From a virus: a DNA stretch of 64,000 nucleotides. The stretch lies in IMG/VR virus record IMGVR_UViG_3300042296_000383, positions 1-64,000 of that record; one strand, given 5' to 3'. Shown here one piece after another: positions 31,383-41,033 of the stretch (its first letter is position 1; each line of letters begins with the position of its first letter). Made by a program: the position numbers and the translations under genes. Below the pieces are notes generated by a model. The model saw nothing but the letters and a program-made list of their open reading frames with translations. It made no database searches and was not told the DNA's origin.

Positions 31383-34300
31383 TTATTCAGTCGCCTCGCT
31401 CGGCACGTAGTTCACCCTGGCGCTGATCACCACCACCTTGTCGGCGGGTGAGTCGTAGCTTACCGTGTGCGCTGCCACGTACCCTCTCATCTCCTTGCCG
31501 TTAAGTCTCGCCAAGTCTACCGTTGCAAGGTATGGTATGTCGACGTTCTCGTCAAGCTCATCCCTCTGGTACTCTGCCCACACGCCGTTCTCGTAATTCT
31601 CAAACAATGTCGAGTCAATAGTCGTCGCCATGGCCGAGTAGTTCAGACCAGTCGGGACGTTCACGTACACTGTAGGCACGGCGTTAGCGCGTAGTCCCAT
31701 AGCAAGCGGTCTCTTGACCAATAACGGGGAGTGATTGAACATGAACTCAAAGTCAAACGGGTACTGAACGCCGAAGAAGTTACACTGAGGACCCTCATTG
31801 CACACGTACATGTCAGCGTCCGATGTGAACTCTACGCTGTAAGCTCCCAAGTTCTCCGCCCAGTCCGGCCTGTACTGAAGGAAAGACTTCCACCTCCCCT
31901 CGCCGTAGTTGAACGCCGCACCGAAAGAGGTCTCGCCGTCCGATATCCAGAACTTGTACTCCGCGTTGAACTCGTCCACCGCGCTCACGGAACTCCATGC
32001 TGTAGGCCCGCCAAACGTGCCTATGAAATTAGTTAGGTTTGTGGTGTACTTGTTGAACTTAAACTTCTCCCCGGAAATGTCCTGCTGGCCGTTGTTGATC
32101 GACATCACAAACATGCCGGAGTTGTAGTCGTAGTAGAACAGCTGGCCATCCACCACCCTCACGCTGCCCGGGTGTACCGTCCCGTACAAGCTGTCGTAAG
32201 GGTTGACACCACCGAACGTGCGGTCGGTGTAGCTCACGTTCTGCCCGCCGTCACCGCCGACTGCCATTGTCCTCTGTATGTAGACGCTGGTCTCCTTTCT
32301 AGCCTGTATAACCTTGAGGGTGTAGCCGTTGATTATGATACGGTATATCTGACCGAACTCCTCGCTCATGTCCTGCTTGTTCAGCAGGTTAAAGTCGAAG
32401 CTGCATATGTTATTGTTGTTGCTGTTGTCGATGTAAGCGCCCCCGTGTATAAGCGACACAAGCTCCCTCCTCCTGAACTTAGTGTCCTGTATGCCCACCC
32501 TTCCGTAGTCGCTCCAGTTACTGATGTAGTAATCGGAGACCGACGGGTCCTCGACGTAGTACCTCCACAGCCAGAAGTTATCCGGCAGCTTGTTGGAGAT
32601 CCTTGGTCGTACATACACGTCGCCAAAATCTAACTCCAAGGTAGCGGGCGTGTCCTCTGTCTGGTTAGTATTAAACGTGTAGACAAGGTATGTAAGTCCT
32701 GGTGACGGGTCAAATACAGTTATTGTACTCTCATCAGCGATAGGGTCATAAGCAACAAAGCTGACCTGCACTATAAATGATAGCCCAACAGCCGGTGTAA
32801 ACGTTATGGTGTAGTTACTGCCCGAGTCGGTGAGAACTGATAGATCCCCGCCCACAACAAAATCAAAACCGCCAGGGGCTGGGCTAGATATAACATTCTT
32901 TTCTAGGTACAAGTCACCCTCGTGGTACCTGTTCGCTGTGTACGGGTTCAGGATGTTCTTAATCATCCCGATCTCAAACCAAGGCTCGTTGATTGCGTCC
33001 TTTCTCGGGGTGTATATTTCAATTAAAAAAGCCTGATAGTTACCTATCATTCCATATTCAAATTGAGTAACCCATATCGCTTCCGCTCCGTCTTGGCCAC
33101 CTGCCGCATCATACGACTGGACCTCTACCTCTATATAATTATTTACATACGCGGGTAATGTATCAATACCATCCACTGATGTATTAACAAATCTTACAAT
33201 ATCCCCCTTCTGCGGGGTGTGGTTGACGTTCGCTTGGAACGCGCTCTCGTAATAATTATCAAGGCTCAGTTTCCATAACTGAGGATTCTGAACATCAAGC
33301 TCTAATAGGGTTACGGTCCGGTACTGGAAATTTAAAACTTCGGTAGTTTTCCTGGCTAGTATCTGGTAGTACCTAGCCCAGCTTGGAGGCTCATGCTTCA
33401 CATACATGCGTGGAGATACCCAGTACGGTGAGTGTGTGTCTGCAAACTTTAAAGCGATCTCTGACCCGTCCTGTGATGGGTACGGCACATATATGGTTGC
33501 CGTGTCAGATGTTAAAACGCCACCGCTTCTCATTCCCCTGTCATAGTACTGTATTCCAAATTCGTGAGTCGCCCCTTTCTTTAATGATTTTTTTGGATCA
33601 GTTAATGGAAGAGCGCTTATAGTTGTTATATCTTGCGTTCCAAGAGGAGGATCAGTTTGAAGACGATAATATGTAGGTCCAAGAACTATAGTACAAGTAT
33701 ATCCTAAGGGCGTTAAATAGGATGACAGTTCCGTACAAATAGCTAATGTTAAATTTATTTGTGCGTCTAATACTGATAGCCCAATTGTAGCTTGCAATAT
33801 TTCCTCAGTGACTGTAAAATTAAAAGCAAACAAACTTCCGTTATTTATGGTAACGTCGTGAGTAAGATTAAAAGATAAAACATCATTTGGCTGAAATGGA
33901 TAAATTACAGCTGAATCAAAACCAACTAAAAAAAGACTTGTTGTAGAAGCAGGAACAAATACAACAGCATATTCAATAGTTGATTTTTTAATTGTAGTCC
34001 CCCTAATCTCATGAAGCACCCTAGCCCCGTCTAAGTTAATTTCGATGGGGTCGTAACCCTCAACGAACTGGCCGTAGCACAGCTGCTTTGTCGGCAGCAA
34101 CTCCATCCAGTTTGCCACCTGCGGCACGCGGTCATAGTTCCTCAGCCCCTCAGCAAGTGTGATGGGTATGAGCGCGTTAAGCCCGTTGAACACCACCTCG
34201 TGTGTGGTGTCGTCGGCGATACCCTCGAGTGACTTGTCAAGCTCGGTGAATATACCGAACTGTCCGATGTTCCCAGACCTCACAGCCACACGTAACTTCT

Positions 34301-35084
34301 TAACCATGAAGCTACCAGTCGGCACCTCAAGCGTTATGATGTTCTCCTCCAACGAGTCCAGGTAGTTCCTTCCGCTGATGAACTCCTGCCTTACAGGTAC
34401 CGGGAGTTCAGATATAGGAGACCACACACTCTCCTCGTCGTTCTCGTACACCCACTGTGTGGCGAACTGGTAGAGCTGTCCGTATAATTTATTTGAGAAT
34501 ATGTTCGGGTCTGTGTCGTACCCTATAGTCTCCGCCGCGTATGGTGGCGGGTACTTGATCACGTCGAGCACCTGCTCGTCGATAGACGGGTAGCCTGCTA
34601 TAGCCGACGCGATGTTGATCATGCGTGGCGGGTTAAAGTCCCAGTAACCCTCAGCGTCCACAAGGTAGCTGTTGAAGTAGCCGTCGGTCCAGTATAAAAT
34701 ATTGTTGGTAACCTTGGCGTCGTAGACCTTGCTAGACACTTTAAAGTTAAGTATCCCGTCCTGCAAGATAAGTGTAAACCCTTGAGTGGATATGCTGTAC
34801 TGCCAGATGCTATGGTTAAGCTCGTCGTTGTGGACAAAGTAGATGATAGAGTCACCCTCCACCCACGGGCAGCTGCCCACTACCGTGTTGACTCCGGCCG
34901 CAAGCGACGGGTTATCATACAGGAGGTTGCCTGCCATAGACGTTATCGCGCCGTCGTTACTGTCGCCAGCGTTACCGCCACGCGCGTGGTTAGCCGAGCG
35001 GTAGTCACCGTCTGGAATTAGTCTATCTTCATCATCGGTATTTAACCCTCCAAAAAAGAACAGGTCCTGAGACTGCTTTGCCAT
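31383..35084 (-). CDS. tail nozzle (tail tubular B-like) protein
   Basis: 1233 aa, overwhelmingly beta-strand with repeated aromatic and glycine turns. It starts MAKQSQDLFFFGGLNTDDEDRLIPDGDYRSANHARGG, a pattern typical of tail nozzle or stabilisation proteins of podoviruses and crAss-like phages, where the N terminus contacts the adaptor ring. The later segments look like a beta-propeller platform. Residues 355-518 come from AT-rich DNA and may be an exchanged surface domain. It has its own promoter (35101-35108) after a terminator, with the 245-aa ring-type protein just upstream, matching the adaptor-nozzle order. Confidence 0.75.
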   Translation of the reverse strand: MAKQSQDLFFFGGLNTDDEDRLIPDGDYRSANHARGGNAGDSNDGAITSMAGNLLYDNPSLAAGVNTVVGSCPWVEGDSIIYFVHNDELNHSIWQYSISTQGFTLILQDGILNFKVSSKVYDAKVTNNILYWTDGYFNSYLVDAEGYWDFNPPRMINIASAIAGYPSIDEQVLDVIKYPPPYAAETIGYDTDPNIFSNKLYGQLYQFATQWVYENDEESVWSPISELPVPVRQEFISGRNYLDSLEENIITLEVPTGSFMVKKLRVAVRSGNIGQFGIFTELDKSLEGIADDTTHEVVFNGLNALIPITLAEGLRNYDRVPQVANWMELLPTKQLCYGQFVEGYDPIEINLDGARVLHEIRGTTIKKSTIEYAVVFVPASTTSLFLVGFDSAVIYPFQPNDVLSFNLTHDVTINNGSLFAFNFTVTEEILQATIGLSVLDAQINLTLAICTELSSYLTPLGYTCTIVLGPTYYRLQTDPPLGTQDITTISALPLTDPKKSLKKGATHEFGIQYYDRGMRSGGVLTSDTATIYVPYPSQDGSEIALKFADTHSPYWVSPRMYVKHEPPSWARYYQILARKTTEVLNFQYRTVTLLELDVQNPQLWKLSLDNYYESAFQANVNHTPQKGDIVRFVNTSVDGIDTLPAYVNNYIEVEVQSYDAAGGQDGAEAIWVTQFEYGMIGNYQAFLIEIYTPRKDAINEPWFEIGMIKNILNPYTANRYHEGDLYLEKNVISSPAPGGFDFVVGGDLSVLTDSGSNYTITFTPAVGLSFIVQVSFVAYDPIADESTITVFDPSPGLTYLVYTFNTNQTEDTPATLELDFGDVYVRPRISNKLPDNFWLWRYYVEDPSVSDYYISNWSDYGRVGIQDTKFRRRELVSLIHGGAYIDNSNNNNICSFDFNLLNKQDMSEEFGQIYRIIINGYTLKVIQARKETSVYIQRTMAVGGDGGQNVSYTDRTFGGVNPYDSLYGTVHPGSVRVVDGQLFYYDYNSGMFVMSINNGQQDISGEKFKFNKYTTNLTNFIGTFGGPTAWSSVSAVDEFNAEYKFWISDGETSFGAAFNYGEGRWKSFLQYRPDWAENLGAYSVEFTSDADMYVCNEGPQCNFFGVQYPFDFEFMFNHSPLLVKRPLAMGLRANAVPTVYVNVPTGLNYSAMATTIDSTLFENYENGVWAEYQRDELDENVDIPYLATVDLARLNGKEMRGYVAAHTVSYDSPADKVVVISARVNYVPSEATE

Positions 35085-35100
35085 TTAAAAGAAATTTGAA

Positions 35101-35108
35101 CAAAGATA
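35101..35108 (-). promoter_or_regulatory. -7 promoter box TATCTTTG
   Basis: The minus strand reads TATCTTTG, 17 bases before the start at 35084 and directly after the terminator at 35111-35153, an arrangement seen repeatedly in the late region. Confidence 0.6.
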
Positions 35109-35110
35109 AC

Positions 35111-35153
35111 AAAAAGACCCTCCAAGTGTGCATGAATCAGAGGCATGGAGGGT
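35111..35153 (-). terminator. intrinsic terminator
   Basis: On the minus strand ACCCTCCA (35146-35153) pairs with TGGAGGGT (35117-35124) across a 21-nt loop and is followed by CTTTTT. It ends the operon that contains the gene at 35173-35910. Confidence 0.75.
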
Positions 35154-35172
35154 GTATTATTTTTTAAAAATA

Positions 35173-35910
35173 TTATCTCAAGTTCAATCCGCTGCCCTTG
35201 TACAACTCGTCGAGCAACTCTCTGAGTGTTGGCGCCTTCGCAAGTATGTTGCTGTCCCACATAGAGTCGCGGTACTGTCTCTCCTTGTCCTTGCTCCTCG
35301 CGTAAGCACGGTCAGAGTCGCTGTGCTCGTGCACCTGCCATATCAAATAGTTACGGAAGGCGTCCACGTAAGGCAGGGGTATAAAGGTTAACTCGTTTAC
35401 ATTCTTTCCTGAACTAAGGTACTCCACAACACCCCGCCCTACTGGGACGCTCTCCGAGAATACTATGCGCCTGTTCTCGTTATCGACCCTGTAGTAGTTG
35501 ACGTTCTTTCCGCCGCCCTCTCCGTACCTCACGTATGAGGCGTACCAGTAACCTGGCAGGAAGTACCCGTCGCCAGAGTCGCTTGGCTTAGCCGTCTCGC
35601 ACAGCCCAGGGCCGTCGCTTAAGTCTATGGTGTTGTCAACCGTCAGGTCCCATAACCTTCCAGACTGCTTGTAGGCAACCCTACTGATAGCTATGAAGTC
35701 TGCAGGCATAGCCCACACACGGTTGGCTAGGTTAACCTCTATCTCCTCGGTCACAAGGGATGGCATCTCAAAGCCTCTCAACTTTTCTTGGTAGAAGCTG
35801 ACCGCTATCTCTAGCAGCCACATGTAGTCAGAGCTTGTGATGCCAAGGTTCTTGTTCCTTGATATGGTGCTGAGCACTAGGCTCCTTATGTTTTTTATTG
35901 GCTGGTCCAT
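35173..35910 (-). CDS. adaptor or ring-type structural protein
   Basis: 245 aa. Its pattern (IRSLVLSTISRNKNLGITSSDYMWLLEIAVSFYQEKLR, then a beta-rich middle and a helical EHSDSDRAYARSKDKERQYRDSM) is like the head-tail ring and adaptor proteins of crAss-like phages, which have a helical N-terminal domain and a beta sandwich. The role is assigned from this and from its position before the nozzle. The one-base overlap with the gene upstream shows tight coupling. Confidence 0.6.
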   Translation of the reverse strand: MDQPIKNIRSLVLSTISRNKNLGITSSDYMWLLEIAVSFYQEKLRGFEMPSLVTEEIEVNLANRVWAMPADFIAISRVAYKQSGRLWDLTVDNTIDLSDGPGLCETAKPSDSGDGYFLPGYWYASYVRYGEGGGKNVNYYRVDNENRRIVFSESVPVGRGVVEYLSSGKNVNELTFIPLPYVDAFRNYLIWQVHEHSDSDRAYARSKDKERQYRDSMWDSNILAKAPTLRELLDELYKGSGLNLR

Positions 35911-36503
35911 TACTTAGCTGGTTGGGTTGGCTTGTCCGTGTCAGGGACCCTGTTATTGTAAACCTCCTCGATCTGACTTGACTGCTCTCTCATCATCTGC
36001 ATCACCATGGAGAACAGCTGAGCCTGCACGCCCTCGACGCACACGTTGTCGTTCTCGGACAGGTTAACAAAGTCTGGTAGTATCTCCAGGTCTAGCGTGG
36101 TCTCGTTAGGGTTAGCCGAGAAGTATAGCTTGTTGCCCACAATCCTGTTCGCCGAACAGCTCACCATCGGGAGAAGGTAGGACATGATGTTCGCCTCCTC
36201 GATTCCCTGGCTAACTGGGAAGAACTTCTGCCCCTTGCTGATCCATACTATCCCGTTCACCCCGTTGATAGGGCTAACAGGGAGCACGATGTAGTACTGA
36301 CCGTTGGCCGTCATGACCGTGCACTCGTATGGCAGCGCCATGTTACGCACAGACTTCTTGTTCTGGGACGCCATGTCGGAATACACCATGCCTATGAGGC
36401 GTGATATAACCGGCTTTGGGTACTTACCCTGCAAGTCGCTTGGCACATCCCCACCAGCTAGGCGGTTCTGTACAAGCTCTATGAGCACTCTCTTTGTTAT
36501 CAT
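35910..36503 (-). CDS. small tail or connector protein, unknown
   Basis: 197 aa. The first 70 residues are helical (VLIELVQNRLAGGDVPSDLQGKY...LIGMVYSDMASQNK). They are followed by a beta-rich centre (ECTVMTANGQYYIVLPVSPING) and a helical C terminus with MMREQSSQIEEVY. It is one of three consecutive proteins of about 200-245 aa, typical of head-tail connector or ring components. Confidence 0.6.
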   Translation of the reverse strand: MITKRVLIELVQNRLAGGDVPSDLQGKYPKPVISRLIGMVYSDMASQNKKSVRNMALPYECTVMTANGQYYIVLPVSPINGVNGIVWISKGQKFFPVSQGIEEANIMSYLLPMVSCSANRIVGNKLYFSANPNETTLDLEILPDFVNLSENDNVCVEGVQAQLFSMVMQMMREQSSQIEEVYNNRVPDTDKPTQPAK

Positions 36504-37222
36504 TGACCCTGCTTAGTTTGTGATGTCTGGTAATTGAACTCGTCACGAATCTTGATCGCGTACTCCCTCACTATAAGGTTGACGATATCCTCGTACACCG
36601 GCTCTGGGAACTCGAACTCTACACTGACGCTTGGCGTTCCAGCCGGGAGCACAGAGGAGTTGGTGTGCACAGACCCTGGCGGCAAGTAGATAGGACGACC
36701 GCCTATGATGTCGTAGTCAAACACCGGGGTGGCCGCTCTACGAACATAGGTAAATCCTACACTTGTGATGCCTGTTGGTCTCACAAGGAATCGGTCGTTC
36801 TCGTCCACAGCTATGGGCTGCTCGAGCGTCGGGAACATAAGCTCGGTCGACATCCTGTAGCCAAAGTCTTGCTGGGTAAGGAACTCGACCATCCTAACAT
36901 TCTCTGTATACGCGCCGCAAGAGTTCAGGTACTGGCTGTACGATGACCTCGCGGTGTAGTAGTAGTCGCTTGGGTACTCGCCGTACCCGTAACTATCAAG
37001 CTCGATAGGGGCAGAGTCTGGGCTGCCCACCGTGACGATGAAAGGGTAGAGATCCCTTGAGATCTCCTGCTTCTCCTCGAACACCTTGAGTAGCTCGTTC
37101 ATCTTGTACACGCATATCCAGGGGAGCATGGCGTTGAAGTTGTTCGGGGTCACATAACCACCGAACTGGTCCTTGCCTAGCTTCTCTAAAGCACGCGCGT
37201 ATATGTCTCCTAAGTTGAGCAT
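36500..37222 (-). CDS. ring or tail-hub structural protein
   Basis: 240 aa. It has a helical N-terminal segment (GDIYARALEKLGKDQFGGYVTPNNFNAML), a beta-rich middle with many Tyr residues (YGYGEYPSDYYYTARSSY), then GRPIYLPPGSVHTNSS and a helical C terminus. It overlaps the next gene by four bases. The crAss-like gene order places such proteins in the tail ring. Exact role unproven. Confidence 0.58.
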   Translation of the reverse strand: MLNLGDIYARALEKLGKDQFGGYVTPNNFNAMLPWICVYKMNELLKVFEEKQEISRDLYPFIVTVGSPDSAPIELDSYGYGEYPSDYYYTARSSYSQYLNSCGAYTENVRMVEFLTQQDFGYRMSTELMFPTLEQPIAVDENDRFLVRPTGITSVGFTYVRRAATPVFDYDIIGGRPIYLPPGSVHTNSSVLPAGTPSVSVEFEFPEPVYEDIVNLIVREYAIKIRDEFNYQTSQTKQGQ

Positions 37223-37241
37223 TATCTTTAGTCTTTATTTT

Positions 37242-39512
37242 TTACTGTCTGTAAGCAAAACCATCCACAGCGTAGAAGGTGTTAGTAAGGGCAACCCCTG
37301 AACCTACAACGTTAATGACGGTCGGGATGTTAAACGGAAGCAAGGTAGTTGGGTCAATAGTAAAGTCTCCTATCACCGCTAACGAGCCGCCAATATTAAC
37401 TGTGCCCCCTATCTTCCAAGTCAAATCGGCTGGGACGTAGACCATGTTAAGCTGTATGTCATAGGCGTTATTGCCAACAGCCACACCGAATATAGTCGTG
37501 GCAATATTTGTGTTGACCAACTTAATTACATCTGCTGGGTCTGTAGATGTTCCCTTTATATTAAACTTGTAAACTATTTTTTCACCTAGCCAGTCAGCTG
37601 GAATAAATAAATTTACAGCGGCGGGAGCGGACTCATCAACATAGAAGCCCAGTATCAAAAGCTTATTCAGCCCATTAACCACGGCCGTCAACGTGTCTAT
37701 TTCAAACTGTAAAGAAGTGTTTTGTTCTATTAAACTAGCTAAAGTAACTTGTATACTTTCAATAGAGGCTAACGCAATGCCAACTTGTTGAGCAAGTAAT
37801 GAAAAATAAATTTGCAAACTTTCAATAGCGTCCCAAATTTCCTCTATTTCATCGTTATATGTTGAAGGCGTTAATGTGGCTAGTGACGCTTGAAGCTGGT
37901 CTATAACCGCTTGAATTGTGACGCTTGTCTCGGCTGACGCTTGTAATTGCTCATACAATGTTATTGTGTACGAAGCAAATTCAGGATAGTCTTCATTAAA
38001 CGCAACAACCTCAACAAGCAAATCATTCAGCTGATCGTTTAACAAAAAAAAGTTAGTCTCTATCGTATCTACGTTAGCAATTAAAACATCAACGTCTGCT
38101 TCAAAAGAAGGGCTGCTTGGGTTTAAAGCTAGCGCCGCCGCCTGTACAACATTAAGTTCTGCTAGTATGGTTAGCAAGTCAGTGTTGTAAGTATTTATAT
38201 TACCTATTAACGTATTGTACGCCGCCAGAGCTGAAGCATTATTCTGCACCGCATTCTCTAGCCCACCCACCTGTAAGTTTAAGGCATCAATCTCAGACTG
38301 TAGCTGAGCTATAATAGATGTCGCGTCTAGGTTGCTGTTGTCTACCCAGTAAGGGACGTCCTGACTCTCGTCGCAGCATCCGCAGCTGCACTCTCCGCTG
38401 TTGTCAAGTACTGACTGTAGCTGAGCTACGGTAGCCGCGTACATTGCGGTATTGCCACAGGTCTTGTACTCCTTAGCAAGGGCATACAGCTGCAGTATCA
38501 TGAGTATCGCCGGCTCAAGACCAGAAGCCTGGCCTCTAACAAACGACGCGTAGTACTTATCTTTAATGCTTTCAATGCAAGGTGTAAGCCCACACAAAGT
38601 TCCAACGCAAGTAACCAGAGTCTCCCCTGTGTCCCTTACAGTGTAAGTGTAAACAAGCCCGTCGTCCTGAGTCACGCTCATGTTAAGCACGAGAACGTGA
38701 GTCCATGTGCCCACGGCTAGGTTTGTAAACGTGAGGCTGGAGGTTGTTGTCGTCTCCGGGTTTGTCTCAGGCTCTGGATAGAGACCGTTCGGGTAGTACC
38801 CGCTCAGAGATCTGCTCACCAGGATCTGTCCTGATGGTATCACGCTAGTGTCCGAGAATATGATCTGACCAAACTGTGTGCTCTCGCAGTCGTAAGTTGT
38901 GGTGACCGCAGGCGTAGCAAAGTTACAGCCGTTCCATGTGTACGTGCTGCCAGCAAAGGCTGCGCGGGTAACGTCAAAGGAATAAGTTCCTGTAGCAAGC
39001 GCCTCATTCACCAAAGTTGTTTGTGTCACTACAATGGTTGAATTGTCAAGACCTTCATCAAACGCCGCAGTAGACACGGTGAATGTACCGTTATTCGCCG
39101 CAATTGTGTTTGCTGTAGTTACCAGGCTATCACCCGCAACAAGCACCCTTCCCGCCTGTGTAAACTCTAGTTCAAAAGTAGAAGGAGCTGATACCGAATT
39201 AACAACACCCGCCGTGATGGCGTAGCGCAACGAGTAGGTGAACGAGTAAGTCCCGTTCAAGATCTCACCGTTAGAATCAAGCGGTAGGTTAAACCACACA
39301 CTGTTCGTGGTAGCCGACAGGTTGATGAGCGGCGATCCCACTGTAGTTCCAGTGAAGATAGCCACACCTGTAGGTCCGGTGACAACACCGAGTCCTCTAG
39401 CGGACAATGCGGACAGGCTGATACCCTCAGCTGTATAGTTTGACGCGTCTACGATCCTACCTTTCTTGGTCACCGCGTTGATTTCAAGATACACGTTAGC
39501 TGTAAGGGCCAT
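37242..39512 (-). CDS. tail fibre or appendage protein
   Basis: 756 aa. The N-terminal 300 residues are Thr/Ser/Ala-rich beta repeats (for example LSALSARGLGVVTGPTGVAI), like a stacked immunoglobulin-type stalk. A Cys cluster (CSCGCCDE near residue 382) follows a helical domain with several Cys. Then comes a long coiled coil (about 400-620) with heptad-like Leu/Ile spacing, and a beta-rich C-terminal head ending in GFAYRQ. The coiled-coil DNA is more AT-rich than the flanks. Its own promoter and the terminator upstream make it a separate unit. Confidence 0.65.
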   Translation of the reverse strand: MALTANVYLEINAVTKKGRIVDASNYTAEGISLSALSARGLGVVTGPTGVAIFTGTTVGSPLINLSATTNSVWFNLPLDSNGEILNGTYSFTYSLRYAITAGVVNSVSAPSTFELEFTQAGRVLVAGDSLVTTANTIAANNGTFTVSTAAFDEGLDNSTIVVTQTTLVNEALATGTYSFDVTRAAFAGSTYTWNGCNFATPAVTTTYDCESTQFGQIIFSDTSVIPSGQILVSRSLSGYYPNGLYPEPETNPETTTTSSLTFTNLAVGTWTHVLVLNMSVTQDDGLVYTYTVRDTGETLVTCVGTLCGLTPCIESIKDKYYASFVRGQASGLEPAILMILQLYALAKEYKTCGNTAMYAATVAQLQSVLDNSGECSCGCCDESQDVPYWVDNSNLDATSIIAQLQSEIDALNLQVGGLENAVQNNASALAAYNTLIGNINTYNTDLLTILAELNVVQAAALALNPSSPSFEADVDVLIANVDTIETNFFLLNDQLNDLLVEVVAFNEDYPEFASYTITLYEQLQASAETSVTIQAVIDQLQASLATLTPSTYNDEIEEIWDAIESLQIYFSLLAQQVGIALASIESIQVTLASLIEQNTSLQFEIDTLTAVVNGLNKLLILGFYVDESAPAAVNLFIPADWLGEKIVYKFNIKGTSTDPADVIKLVNTNIATTIFGVAVGNNAYDIQLNMVYVPADLTWKIGGTVNIGGSLAVIGDFTIDPTTLLPFNIPTVINVVGSGVALTNTFYAVDGFAYRQ

Positions 39513-39532
39513 GGTCTTTAATATATTTTAGA

Positions 39533-39540
39533 CAAAAATA
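39533..39540 (-). promoter_or_regulatory. -7 promoter box TATTTTTG
   Basis: The minus strand reads TATTTTTG, 20 bases before ATG at 39512 and just after the terminator at 39566-39599. Confidence 0.6.
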
Positions 39541-39565
39541 CAAAAACAGTGCGATCCTACAACGA

Positions 39566-39599
39566 ATAAAAAAGAAATTCCCCTCACATGGAGGGGAAT
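39566..39599 (-). terminator. intrinsic terminator
   Basis: On the minus strand ATTCCCCTC (39591-39599) pairs with GAGGGGAAT (39577-39585), loop CATGT, followed by TTCTTTTTTA. It ends the operon of the gene at 39657-40721. Confidence 0.85.
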
Positions 39600-39656
39600 A
39601 ACTAAACCAATTAATCAATAACAACAATTACTATGAATTATCTGGGTCAAATATAG

Positions 39657-40721
39657 CTACCCTCTAAGGGTCTGGCAAATCTCTCCTGTTAAAATATTAT
39701 AATAACCGCTGTATGAGTCGTTCTTTCCTTGAGCCGGCATGAACTCAATGTACAGTTCAAGTATAGCCTGGTCCTTGTCAGGGTTGTACGTGAGGGTGTG
39801 AGACTCCACGTCGTAGGCAGGCTTAAGGTCTGACGGGATCAGGGTGATCGTCTTAGACTTAGGGTCAGACTTGAGGAACCTTCTCTTGAAGCTCTCACCG
39901 AAATTACCAGACGACAAGCTCGTGGTGTCGCCCACCTCGCCTGCGTTGTAAAGTCTCCACTCTACCACATAGTCACGGCCCTTCATGTTGTACGAAGTAG
40001 TCAAGGATCCTATATCATAGAAGTCAGAGATGAGGCCGTTAATAAAGATGTCCCCGTTGTACACGCCGCTTCCTACACTTGTTATCTGAGGGAAGATGTT
40101 CGTGAAGTACAACGCAGGGTCGCGCTCTTCAATTAGCCAGAGGTCTCCAAACGAAGATAGCAACTCTTCTGTGGTCTTGCCAAGTCTCTTGGCTAGATCT
40201 TCCTGCTCTATGTAGGTAGCCTTTCCGTTTACCGTGCACAGCACAGGCATGTTATTCTCACGAGTCAGCGAGTATCCCGTTGTCATCAGTGACGGATTAA
40301 TTCTCAACACCTCCTCGAAGATGTCGTATGTCTTCTTGTTGGCGTGAAGCCAGTTCTCTCTCTGCATGTGGAACACGTAAGAGTCGTCCTGCTTTCCTAC
40401 ATACTCGTACCCGTACTCGTGAATAAGGGCGTGCACGTAGTTCAGCAGGTATATACCGAACGGTGACTCAAACTTAGTGTCTACAGACACCTGGTCCTTC
40501 CACTCGTAGAACGATGGCGCGACAGGCTTAGTGCCCCCGTTTGTTCTGAACGCCAGAAGGTCGGCCTTGTACTTAGCCTGCAACTCGGCAATAACCGTCT
40601 GAGATTTTCGAACGAAGCTGGTCGAGATAACAGGACGGCGCGATTGCTTGGCCACCACCACCGCGTCTTTCAATTCTAATAACTCGGCCGGTAGCTCGAG
40701 CGTGTTGAAGTCTAGTGTCAT
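39657..40721 (-). CDS. virion-associated protein of 354 aa, unknown
   Basis: 354 aa. The N-terminal half is helical and charged. The middle contains an ALIHEYGYEYVGKQDDSYVFHMQRENW stretch. The C-terminal third is beta-rich (RDYVVEWRLYNAGEVGDTTSLSSGNFGESF). The HEYGYE sequence is not a full HExxH zinc site. It lies between the fibre genes and a terminator. Assembly or tail-tip roles are possible. Confidence 0.62.
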   Translation of the reverse strand: MTLDFNTLELPAELLELKDAVVVAKQSRRPVISTSFVRKSQTVIAELQAKYKADLLAFRTNGGTKPVAPSFYEWKDQVSVDTKFESPFGIYLLNYVHALIHEYGYEYVGKQDDSYVFHMQRENWLHANKKTYDIFEEVLRINPSLMTTGYSLTRENNMPVLCTVNGKATYIEQEDLAKRLGKTTEELLSSFGDLWLIEERDPALYFTNIFPQITSVGSGVYNGDIFINGLISDFYDIGSLTTSYNMKGRDYVVEWRLYNAGEVGDTTSLSSGNFGESFKRRFLKSDPKSKTITLIPSDLKPAYDVESHTLTYNPDKDQAILELYIEFMPAQGKNDSYSGYYNILTGEICQTLRG

Positions 40722-40757
40722 ACTATTCTGTGTTTAATTATTAATGCTTATCAAAAG

Positions 40758-41033
40758 TTAAATTTCATTTGGTGGTATTTCCAAGTCAGGTATAGGCTCT
40801 AAAATATCTACACCCTTTACAATCGCGTTGTACTGGGTAAGGGTAAGCGTTGTGGTGTCTTCCGTGCCAGCAAAAGTTTTGGAGTAGATTAAGTACATTT
40901 GTTGTTGTACTATCAACTTAGTATCTTGCAAACTTGCGGCATAGTCAACGTCCTCACATTTTTGAGTGATGGATATAACCGCTTTCTTAGAGTCGTCGTC
41001 GTTAAACGTGTATGTGTACTTATAGTATATCAT
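40758..41033 (-). CDS. small virion protein, unknown
   Basis: 91 aa, beta-prone with a helical centre (YAASLQDTKLIVQQQMYLIYSK). The gene overlaps the one upstream by ATGA, so it is translated with the 457-aa fibre-like protein. It might be a chaperone or an attachment partner of that fibre. No family recognised. Confidence 0.6.
   Translation of the reverse strand: MIYYKYTYTFNDDDSKKAVISITQKCEDVDYAASLQDTKLIVQQQMYLIYSKTFAGTEDTTTLTLTQYNAIVKGVDILEPIPDLEIPPNEI

Noticed and set aside
39657-40721. Zinc peptidase from HEYGYE
   Set aside because: Does not match HExxH.
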